Source: an uncultured Erysipelotrichaceae bacterium
Lineage (GTDB): Bacteria > Bacillota_I > Bacilli_A > Erysipelotrichales > Erysipelotrichaceae
Length of the DNA: 11,681 nucleotides
Assembly (NCBI GenBank): GCA_910586285.1
Contig: CAJUGR010000060.1
Location: 1-11,681 of the forward strand
Reading direction: 5' to 3'
How positions within the stretch are numbered: the first letter of the stretch is position 1; each line of letters opens with the position of its first letter. Under the pieces are notes generated by a model that had not been told where the DNA came from, made no database searches, and saw nothing but the letters and a program-made list of their open reading frames with translations. This document shows, piece by piece, positions 1-5,364 of this stretch. The translations under genes were made by a program, and so were the position numbers.

Positions 1-1511
1 GCAACTTTAAAGTCCATATCGCCGAAATGATCTTCCATACCTTGAATATCGGTTAATACCGTATAATTTACGTTATTTTCATCCATAATCAAGCCCATGG
101 CAATGCCCGCAACCGGAGCCTTGATCGGCACACCGGCAGCCATTAAGGACATCGTTCCCGCACAGATGGATGCCTGTGAAGAAGAACCGTTAGATTCCAG
201 CACTTCCGCTACGGTACGAATCGTATATGGGAAATCCTCAACGCTTGGCAACACTTGAGACAAAGCACGCTCACCCAATGCCCCATGACCGATCTCTCTT
301 CTGCCCGGACTGCCCATGCGGCCCGTTTCCCCTACTGAATACGGCGGGAAGTTATAATGATGCATAAAGCGCTTTTCTTCCACTTCGGTAACATCATCAA
401 TAATCTGGTGATCATTTAACGGACCTAAAGTGGTAACGCTCATCACCTGCGTTTCACCGCGGGTAAACATAGCACTGCCGTGTGTGCGCGGCAACAGATC
501 CACTTGGGAATCCAACGGACGAATCTCATCAATCTTACGACCGTCCGGACGTACCTTATCTTCAATAATCAAACGGCGCACTTCATTTGCTTCGATGCCG
601 TGACAGATTTCTTTTACCTGTTTAATCGCTTTTTCTTTGGCTTTATCATTCTCATATTCCTTCGTTTCAAACAAGGCTACTGCTTGTTCGGTCAATTCAT
701 CAATTTTACCATAGCGCTCCAGTTTCTTTTCAATGGAAACCGCCTTACGAATATCCGCCTCAAATTTTTCTTTAATTTCCGCCACAATCGCCTCATCCGG
801 GGTGTAGAGTGTCACTTCCATTTTTTCTTTACCGACAGCAGCTGCGATTTCCTCTTGGAATGCAACCAATTGTTTAATATGTTCATGTCCGAACATAATC
901 GCCCCCAGCATAACTTCTTCACTGACTTCTTTCGCTCCGGCTTCAACCATGTTTACGGCATATTTTGTACCAGCCACTGTCAAATGGATGTCGCTTTCAT
1001 TTTCCAATTGCTCCGGTGTGGGGTTGATCACGTACTCACCGTTGATCCGGCCGACAATGACTCCGGCAATCGGCCCGTTAAAAGGAATATCCGATATACA
1101 CAAAGCCATTGATGCACCAAACATCGCTGCCATTTCCGCTGAGCATTCCTGATCCACCGACATCACGGTATTAACAACCTGTACCTCGTTACGGAATCCA
1201 TCCGCAAACAACGGACGAATCGGACGATCAATCATTCGTGCCGTCAGAGTGGCATGCTCGCTCGGTCGACCCTCACGACGCAAAAAACCGCCCGGAATCT
1301 TACCAACGGAATATAGTTTTTCTTCAAACGATACGGTCAACGGGAAGAAATCAATTCCTTCTTTGGCCTGTTTGCTGGCAGTTGCTGCCGATAATACCAC
1401 CGTATCATTATAGCGGATCAACGCGGAACCGCCTGCCTGTTTCGCTATTTCGCCGGTTTCTACGGTCAATGTACGTCCGCAGAAATCCAAACTGAATGTT
1501 TGCTTACTCAT
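1..1511 (-). CDS. pnp: Polyribonucleotide nucleotidyltransferase (PNPase), 3' end outside the window
   Basis: PNPase is the phosphate-dependent 3'-5' exoribonuclease of cytoplasmic mRNA decay. I translated it from ATG at 1511; the frame stays open to the left edge, giving 503 residues of a protein usually about 700 long. Visible are the first RNase PH-like domain (about 1-145, with FFPL at 55-58 and GGFLRREGRPS at 74-84), the central helical domain, and the second RNase PH-like domain with the phosphate-binding GSSSQ (442-446) and the ED..GDMDF metal-site motif (about 493-501). The C-terminal KH and S1 RNA-binding domains would lie beyond the window. The start is supported by GAGGTGA 5 bases upstream. 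The gene lies downstream of rpsO, the same order as rpsO-pnpA in Bacillus, but a small degenerate gene and about 200 non-coding bases separate them here. The family call is secure; completeness cannot be judged. Confidence 0.97.
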   Translation of the reverse strand, partial: MSKQTFSLDFCGRTLTVETGEIAKQAGGSALIRYNDTVVLSAATASKQAKEGIDFFPLTVSFEEKLYSVGKIPGGFLRREGRPSEHATLTARMIDRPIRPLFADGFRNEVQVVNTVMSVDQECSAEMAAMFGASMALCISDIPFNGPIAGVIVGRINGEYVINPTPEQLENESDIHLTVAGTKYAVNMVEAGAKEVSEEVMLGAIMFGHEHIKQLVAFQEEIAAAVGKEKMEVTLYTPDEAIVAEIKEKFEADIRKAVSIEKKLERYGKIDELTEQAVALFETKEYENDKAKEKAIKQVKEICHGIEANEVRRLIIEDKVRPDGRKIDEIRPLDSQVDLLPRTHGSAMFTRGETQVMSVTTLGPLNDHQIIDDVTEVEEKRFMHHYNFPPYSVGETGRMGSPGRREIGHGALGERALSQVLPSVEDFPYTIRTVAEVLESNGSSSQASICAGTMSLMAAGVPIKAPVAGIAMGLIMDENNVNYTVLTDIQGMEDHFGDMDFKV

Positions 1512-1537
1512 TCTTTCACCTCAATTTTTTTATACCT

Positions 1538-1571
1538 GTATAATCATATCATATTTTCAGCTTAAAAAACA
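1538..1571 (-). promoter_or_regulatory. Possible promoter of pnp
   Basis: On the minus strand an AT-rich stretch with overlapping TATGAT (1543-1548 and 1548-1553) and TGATTATAC (an extended -10-like match, hexamer at 1538-1543) lies about 30 bases before the pnp start. No good -35 is present at 16-18 bp spacing. Transcription from here would leave a very short leader. It is proposed mainly because a terminator-like hairpin lies just upstream. Confidence 0.3.
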
Positions 1572-1603
1572 TAAGAAATTGCACCGGTCTTATGTTTTCC
1601 GGT
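1566..1603 (-). terminator. Hairpin with T-run before pnp: terminator or attenuator
   Basis: A perfect 11-bp inverted repeat (1566-1576 with 1588-1598, 11-base loop) is followed on the minus strand by TTTTTT, so it can act as an AU-rich intrinsic terminator for readthrough from the small gene upstream. A second stem, ACCGG/CCGGT (1583-1587 with 1599-1603), uses the first stem's loop and traps one of its arms, so the two cannot form together. That arrangement is attenuator-like, but the second stem is only 5 bp and contains the self-complementary CCGG. Confidence 0.45.
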
Positions 1604-1614
1604 AAAAATTTATA

Positions 1615-1695
1615 AAAGTTAGGGAATTGCTTCACTTTCACCAAATGCAGTTTATTCATTCTAGAGCATGATATCGGTGAAAAAATGCTAACTTT
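1615..1695. repeat. Nested imperfect inverted repeat between the FakA-like remnant and pnp
   Basis: Three collinear complementary pairs nest within about 80 bases: AAAGTTAG (1615-1622) with CTAACTTT (1688-1695), TTTCACC (1636-1642) with GGTGAAA (1676-1682), and ATGC (1645-1648) with GCAT (1666-1669). The arms would form a long interrupted hairpin in RNA of either strand. With the hairpin at 1566-1603 this fills the gap between the two genes; no open frame of note is present. Function unknown. Confidence 0.5.
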
Positions 1696-1715
1696 AACAT
1701 TCTCCATTAGGAAAT

Positions 1716-2013
1716 TTACCCTTTACATCCTCGAGCCTGTCGCTCCATATCTTCGATCACAATATCATAAATTTCACCGAGAGAAGCACAATATTCCAAC
1801 AGCTTCCACGGTTCATTGGTATGATAATGGATTTTAATCAATTCTTCATCTCCAACCGCCAACAAGCAATCTCCTTGTAAGTTTTCACGAATATAAGTAC
1901 CAATAACATCTTCATCTAGTTTTTTTCCTTCGATCAAACATTGTGTGTCGTAGCGAAATTATGTCATAATGATTGAAATTTTATCGAGAGGTCTCATTAT
2001 TTTTCACGATCAT
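1716..2013 (-). pseudogene. Small protein like the FakA/YloV middle domain, 5' end apparently broken
   Basis: The readable part starts FRYDTQCLIEG at 1958 and ends at TAA 1716-1718. It resembles the middle domain of FakA/YloV-type fatty-acid kinases: a Y-x-T start strand, a GDCLLAVGDEELIK segment, the HYHT motif corresponding to the conserved HxH, and a GEI.D..IEDMERQ end. Stand-alone copies of this domain occur in Firmicutes under names such as kinase to dihydroxyacetone kinase. The only start codon keeping the frame open is TTG 1937, which lacks a ribosome binding site and would cut off the first strand. A strong GAGGAGGG (2017-2024) instead precedes ATG 2013 or GTG 2007, a frame that stops after 10 codons; the homologous frame has an in-frame TAA at 1959-1961. 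This implies at least a frameshift plus a stop, or an unusual expression mode. The Shine-Dalgarno directly follows the rpsO terminator, leaving no room for a separate promoter. Confidence 0.55.
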
Positions 2014-2030
2014 GTGCCCTCCTCATTGAA

Positions 2031-2058
2031 AAAAGAAAAAAACGCACAAGGCGTTTTC
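2031..2058 (-). terminator. Intrinsic terminator of rpsO
   Basis: Seven bases after the rpsO stop codon, the minus strand has stem AAAACGC (2051-2057 as complement) and GCGTTTT (2039-2045) around a 5-base loop, followed by a T-rich run. The U-run ends only a few bases before the Shine-Dalgarno of the next small gene, so that gene depends on readthrough. Confidence 0.85.
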
Positions 2059-2064
2059 ATGCGA

Positions 2065-2331
2065 TTACTTACGCAGACCCAAACGGGCAATCAGATCCCG
2101 ATAACGATTCAGATCCTTGTTTTTCAAGTAAGCTAGCAAGTTACGGCGATGACCGATCATCTTCATCAATCCGCGATGAGAATGATAATCATGCTTATGC
2201 TCCTTCATATGCTCGGTTAACCGATTGATTTTTTCCGTTAATACCGCAATTTGCACTTCCGGAGAACCTGTATCCCCTTCAAAACGTGCATACTCTTTCA
2301 TGATAGCTTGTTTTTCTGCTTTTAACAACAT
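2065..2331 (-). CDS. rpsO: 30S ribosomal protein S15
   Basis: An 88-residue protein of exactly the usual length. S15 is a primary 16S rRNA-binding protein that nucleates the platform of the 30S subunit and contacts 23S rRNA in bridge B4. The segment DYHSHRGLMKMIGHRRNLLAYL (about 49-70) is the family signature, and the N-terminal helix contains GDTGSPEVQIA. The ATG start is preceded by AGGAGG (2340-2345) with 8 bases spacing. It has its own promoter upstream and a terminator immediately downstream, so it is mostly a single-gene transcript. Autoregulation by S15 binding to its own leader is common in this family (see the leader feature). Confidence 0.98.
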   Translation of the reverse strand: MLLKAEKQAIMKEYARFEGDTGSPEVQIAVLTEKINRLTEHMKEHKHDYHSHRGLMKMIGHRRNLLAYLKNKDLNRYRDLIARLGLRK

Positions 2332-2345
2332 ATAATTTTCCTCCT

Positions 2346-2405
2346 ATTGTCATGTCCTTTCTTACCGCGTAATTCGTCGGAGTAAACGTAAAAACCCAGT
2401 ACGAA
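2346..2405 (-). promoter_or_regulatory. rpsO 5' leader, possible S15 autoregulatory RNA
   Basis: The transcript from the promoter at 2415-2443 would have a leader of roughly 75 bases. It can form a stem of 2378-2385 with 2362-2369 (seven pairs including a G-U, one C-C mismatch, 8-base loop) ending a short distance before the Shine-Dalgarno. S15 leaders in other bacteria bind the protein at G-U/G-C stem motifs, and several unrelated structures do this job. The fold is compatible, but I cannot show that S15 binds it. Confidence 0.3.
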
Positions 2406-2414
2406 AGCCATTAT

Positions 2415-2443
2415 ATTTTAACACAAGGAATATGCTTGTGCAA
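2415..2443 (-). promoter_or_regulatory. Sigma-A-type promoter of rpsO
   Basis: On the minus strand TTGCAC (2438-2443) is followed after exactly 17 bp by TAAAAT (2415-2420). The spacer contains the inverted repeat CACAAG/CTTGTG (2422-2427 with 2435-2440), which may be an operator or a weak hairpin ending the hemW transcript. The promoter starts only a few bases after the hemW stop codon. Confidence 0.7.
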
Positions 2444-2448
2444 GATAT

Positions 2449-3534
2449 TTATAAGAAATCCACCAGAATTTCATGCAGTAACATCATCCCCTGTTCGGTA
2501 GCGGACAATCGGCAATCATATTCCTGTAAATTACCCAATGCAATATGCTTTTGAATCGCATCCTCAAATACATCGTGGTAGGAACAGTCAAAGCGTTTGT
2601 GAAATGTTGTATCCGCTACCCCTTCCTGTAAACGCAGTCCCATCATCATCATTTCAAACATTTCTTCTTCCGGAGTTAAGCGGATCTGTTCGGGACTAGG
2701 GCCGTTTTGAATATACGTATGTAAATTTCGGGTATTATCATAGCGGACATGATTTTCTTTTCCGCTAGCACCACATCCGATGCCGTAAAAATCTTCATAG
2801 TGCCAATATGCCAGATTGTGTCGGGAAACGCGATGATCACGGGCGAAATTACTGATTTCATACTGTTGAAAGCCGTTTGCGTTTAACAATTTCATTGCCC
2901 GTTCATAAAAATCGGCTTCCACATCAGAATCACAAGGCTTGATATTCGCTTTGCCAAAGCGTGAATTTTCCTCAATTGTCAAGGCATACAAGGAAAGATG
3001 GGTGATCGGTAACGCCATTGCCTTGTGAAGGTCCTCTTCCCATTCACTCATGGTTTGATCCGGTAAGCCATACATCAAATCCAATGAAATGTTTTTAATA
3101 TGACGTGAACGCAATTCTTCAATGCACTGCTTTATCATCGAATAATCGGCACTGCGTTCCATCCGGCGTAAATGGTGAGGCTGAAAGCTTTGTGCCCCCA
3201 TCGAAATGCGATTGACACCGTATTTTACCAACAAGGCTATTTTAGCCGTGCTCAGCGATTCTGCATTTGCTTCCATCGTATATTCACTCACATGTTCCGT
3301 ATAAGGGGCAAGCGCCTCTAATAATGTCTTTAGCTGTGATTCACTCAAGGCACTGGGAGTTCCACCGCCGATATACATACTGATGCACGGCTCCAATGAT
3401 TTTTCTTGCAATTCCTTTTTTATCGCACATAACCATTGCTCTGCCAATGGCTGATAGTAACCGCAGCGGGTAAAATCACAATAGGCACAGATATGATCAC
3501 AAAACGGAACGTGAACATACATGGCTTTTGTCAT
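2449..3534 (-). CDS. hemW: Radical SAM heme chaperone HemW
   Basis: HemW binds heme and a 4Fe-4S cluster and delivers heme to membrane respiratory proteins; it was long annotated as oxygen-independent coproporphyrinogen oxidase. The 361-residue protein begins with the radical SAM motif C12-x3-C16-x2-C19 followed by D-F, the CxxxCxxCxF form typical of HemW rather than the CxxxCxxCxC of HemN. Other marks are GGGTP (56-60), DLMYGLPDQT (152-161), YEISNFA (225-231), HNLAYW (239-244) and the glycine-rich GIGCGASGK (251-259), then the HemN_C-type C-terminal domain. The ATG overlaps the stop codon of the Spo0A-family gene (ATGA), so translation is probably coupled. In Bacillus hemW directly follows lepA; here two genes lie between them. 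Confidence 0.93.
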   Translation of the reverse strand: MTKAMYVHVPFCDHICAYCDFTRCGYYQPLAEQWLCAIKKELQEKSLEPCISMYIGGGTPSALSESQLKTLLEALAPYTEHVSEYTMEANAESLSTAKIALLVKYGVNRISMGAQSFQPHHLRRMERSADYSMIKQCIEELRSRHIKNISLDLMYGLPDQTMSEWEEDLHKAMALPITHLSLYALTIEENSRFGKANIKPCDSDVEADFYERAMKLLNANGFQQYEISNFARDHRVSRHNLAYWHYEDFYGIGCGASGKENHVRYDNTRNLHTYIQNGPSPEQIRLTPEEEMFEMMMMGLRLQEGVADTTFHKRFDCSYHDVFEDAIQKHIALGNLQEYDCRLSATEQGMMLLHEILVDFL

Positions 3535-4265
3535 ACAAGAACTTTCCTTTCTTCATGTGTTTCCTGTTGCTTTTGCAACATTCGCTCATAAACCAAATGA
3601 ATGAGCTGTGAATTGGTCGGTTTACGATGCTGAATTTGAATCTGTTCAGGTACAAAGCGATACGCATAATCAATAGCATCACGAATCGCTTTTTCTACTC
3701 GTGAAGATGTTGTCATATGAATCCGCGCAATTTCCTTATACAACTGATGCATAAGTAATTTCTGATCATTCCGTTGTAACAAAAAAATCACCGCAGTTTT
3801 AATATAGCGAAAGCCGTTAAGATGAACAGGAATCCCCATATCCTGAATCAACTGAGAAACCGTTCCTTCATCATTCAGATACAATAAGCTGCCTTGCTTT
3901 TGTACTCCGTTCTTCATCAATTCCATCATCATTTTACTAACGGAAAAAGGCGCATACATAATCGTAGCTTTTGCATCCTGAGCTATGATTTTTTGAACCG
4001 TATTTGTCATTCGGTTTTCCAGCATGTACACAATGCGAATCGGCACTCCCCTCTCAGCCCGGATCGTGGCCGCAAAGGCTATGGCAGCTTCCTGATCTTT
4101 TGTACAATCAAGCAAAAGCACGTCAATAGACAATGGTCTGATAAAATCACTTCCGCTCGGTAATGTGGAAAGTGCCATCATATGAATCCACGTCTCGTTG
4201 CGTGTTAATTCCATGAGATCCCTTAACAAATCCATATCATGTATATACGCCATTATCCTCAGCAT
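3531..4265 (-). CDS. spo0A: Spo0A-family response regulator with degenerate receiver
   Basis: The C-terminal half matches the Spo0A DNA-binding domain: MGIPVHLNGFRYIKTAV, then the recognition-helix segment TTSSRVEKAIRDAIDYAY, then KPTNSQLIHLV, close to GVPAHIKGY, NTTASRVERAIRHAIEVAW and KPTNSEFIAMV of Bacillus Spo0A. The N-terminal about 120 residues have receiver size and layout (LRIMAYIHD..., DVLLLD, VYMLE, MYAPF). The phospho-acceptor-like Asp is kept in DVLLLD, but the acidic pair, the conserved Thr/Ser and the conserved Lys of the KPF motif appear replaced by Y-I, E and A. The frame is open from TTG 4304, but that TTG touches the GGGGG ribosome binding site; ATG 4265 aligns with the normal Spo0A start and is used here. 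It overlaps the end of a possible 11-codon leader ORF. Between the 307-residue gene and hemW in one unit. Spo0A is the sporulation master regulator; whether this variant is phosphorylated is doubtful. Confidence 0.85.
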   Translation of the reverse strand: MLRIMAYIHDMDLLRDLMELTRNETWIHMMALSTLPSGSDFIRPLSIDVLLLDCTKDQEAAIAFAATIRAERGVPIRIVYMLENRMTNTVQKIIAQDAKATIMYAPFSVSKMMMELMKNGVQKQGSLLYLNDEGTVSQLIQDMGIPVHLNGFRYIKTAVIFLLQRNDQKLLMHQLYKEIARIHMTTSSRVEKAIRDAIDYAYRFVPEQIQIQHRKPTNSQLIHLVYERMLQKQQETHEERKVLV

Positions 4266-4294
4266 AAGCTTTTGTAATAATCCTGCATTCGCAT
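4259..4294 (-). other. Possible 11-codon leader ORF overlapping the spo0A start
   Basis: ATG 4294 follows AGGGGG (4305-4310) at 10 bases and reads MRMQDYYKSLC before TGA at 4259-4261. That stop lies one base after the proposed spo0A ATG (ATGCTGA). The good Shine-Dalgarno thus serves the short frame, and spo0A would be reached by termination-reinitiation. Chance cannot be excluded for so short a frame. Confidence 0.25.
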
Positions 4295-4310
4295 TATTAC
4301 CCAACCCCCT

Positions 4311-5234
4311 TTACATCACAAAATACACAAATTTCTTCCCGATTTTCTGTTTTTGATACCACTTTAATGCGACTAACTTTTCCATTGAATAACGGGCCGT
4401 CTCGTAACACACTCCGGCATTCTGCATATAATCCTGTAACGTGTAATAATGATGCAGTTTGCGATGAGCCACATAAAATGCGATGCTTTCCTTCTGTAAC
4501 ATCGGGTAGCGCTCCATGAGTTCCCGTGCATCTAATTTTTGTAATGAAATCGTATCTTTTCTATTTAATGATAACATTTCATCGGAGAATTTCAACCTTA
4601 AAACTTCAAGAAGTGTCAAAAAATTCGATGTCACATCCATATTGATAATATGGTGATCCAAGCGATCCATCAATTCCTCCATCGTCACAAATGCCGATAA
4701 AGGAAAACAATGATGAAGATAGAGGGTAGGAAAATACAACAGAAACGCCGTTCGCTTGTCACACTCCATGCCTAAGCGAAATAACTTCAATAACAGGTTA
4801 TTCGTTTCCTCTTCTAAATAGGAACGCAGCGCTAACTCCAAATTGCGATCAACAATGAAATGATCGAATACCTCCTGAAATAAAAGACGGGGATTCATTT
4901 CTTTATCATAACGCATTTTGACCAATAAGCGGGTAAAGCGTTCCCTTTCTGCTTCTTTCAACCAAAATAGATCAATATCAACATCGCTTGATTCCTGATG
5001 CTTCATCAGCCATGCCAATAACCATTCCTGCGTAATTGCCATTGTATCATTGACAAGCGGATTACGAATCAAATACGTCTTTTTTCCTTGAAGGGGAAAT
5101 TCCTGTCGGAATAAAGATCGATATTGTTCGATCTCATGCCATAGCGGATCTACCAAATAATAGTCCATTTCCTTTTCCAAATCTGTTTTATTATAATACG
5201 TGCTTTCACTGTATTTTCTCGCTGTTTCAAACAT
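4311..5234 (-). CDS. Unrecognised 307-residue protein with C-terminal winged-helix-like region
   Basis: I do not recognise this family. It is predicted soluble and mostly helical, rich in Tyr, Leu and charged residues, with no signal peptide or membrane segment. The N-terminus has MDYYLVDPLWHEIEQYRS (about 23-40) and ITQEWLLAWLM (67-77). Residues about 263-305 (YTLQDYMQNAGVCYETARYSMEKLV... then KIGKKFVYFV) look like a winged helix: helix-turn-helix followed by a two-stranded wing, similar to the tail of some Fic proteins, but the Fic catalytic HPFxxGNGR motif is absent. The frame is open to 5372, but ATG 5234 has GAGAGGTG about 8 bases upstream, and the extra 46 residues would cross the promoter and the Spo0A box. 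It is first in the unit with spo0A and hemW; its stop codon overlaps the next gene's Shine-Dalgarno, so a role in spo0A expression or activity is a reasonable guess only. Confidence 0.8.
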   Translation of the reverse strand: MFETARKYSESTYYNKTDLEKEMDYYLVDPLWHEIEQYRSLFRQEFPLQGKKTYLIRNPLVNDTMAITQEWLLAWLMKHQESSDVDIDLFWLKEAERERFTRLLVKMRYDKEMNPRLLFQEVFDHFIVDRNLELALRSYLEEETNNLLLKLFRLGMECDKRTAFLLYFPTLYLHHCFPLSAFVTMEELMDRLDHHIINMDVTSNFLTLLEVLRLKFSDEMLSLNRKDTISLQKLDARELMERYPMLQKESIAFYVAHRKLHHYYTLQDYMQNAGVCYETARYSMEKLVALKWYQKQKIGKKFVYFVM

Positions 5235-5254
5235 TGCCGTTTCACCTCTCACAT

Positions 5255-5283
5255 ATTTTAACACGCAACGAACGCGGACTTGA
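5255..5283 (-). promoter_or_regulatory. Possible promoter of the 307aa-spo0A-hemW unit
   Basis: TAAAAT (5255-5260) on the minus strand is a good -10; at 17 bp the -35 position holds only TCAAGT, a weak match. A weak -35 is usual for promoters that need an activator, and a Spo0A-box-like site lies 4 bp further upstream. Transcription would start near 5248, just ahead of the GAGAGGTG ribosome binding site. Confidence 0.45.
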
Positions 5284-5287
5284 GAAG

Positions 5288-5295
5288 TTCGACAA
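5288..5295 (-). promoter_or_regulatory. Perfect Spo0A box (TTGTCGAA)
   Basis: The minus strand reads TTGTCGAA, identical to the Bacillus/Clostridium 0A-box consensus. It is centred about 43 bp upstream of the expected transcription start and next to the weak -35, where Spo0A activates sigma-A promoters such as spoIIG. It is the only exact copy I found in the window and lies in the short lepA-to-307aa intergenic region, in front of the operon that encodes the Spo0A-family protein. Confidence 0.5.
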
Positions 5296-5364
5296 AGATA
5301 GAAAAAACAAGACATCGGCGGTGCGAATTCTACACGGCTATGTGATGAATTGCGTTTCTCTTGG

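Noticed and set aside
480..1495. Plus-strand open frames at 480-1112, 949-1152 and 1238-1495
   Set aside because: They lie antisense to pnp, have no ribosome binding site and give low-complexity Phe/His-rich or unrecognisable products; pnp explains the coding signal.
2449..3534. Coproporphyrinogen dehydrogenase HemN
   Set aside because: The CxxxCxxCxF motif and length of 361 fit HemW; HemN has a fourth Cys in the motif and is longer.
4311..5234. Fic-type AMP transferase assignment for the 307-residue protein
   Set aside because: Only the C-terminal winged-helix-like tail is reminiscent; the HPFxxGNGR catalytic motif is absent.
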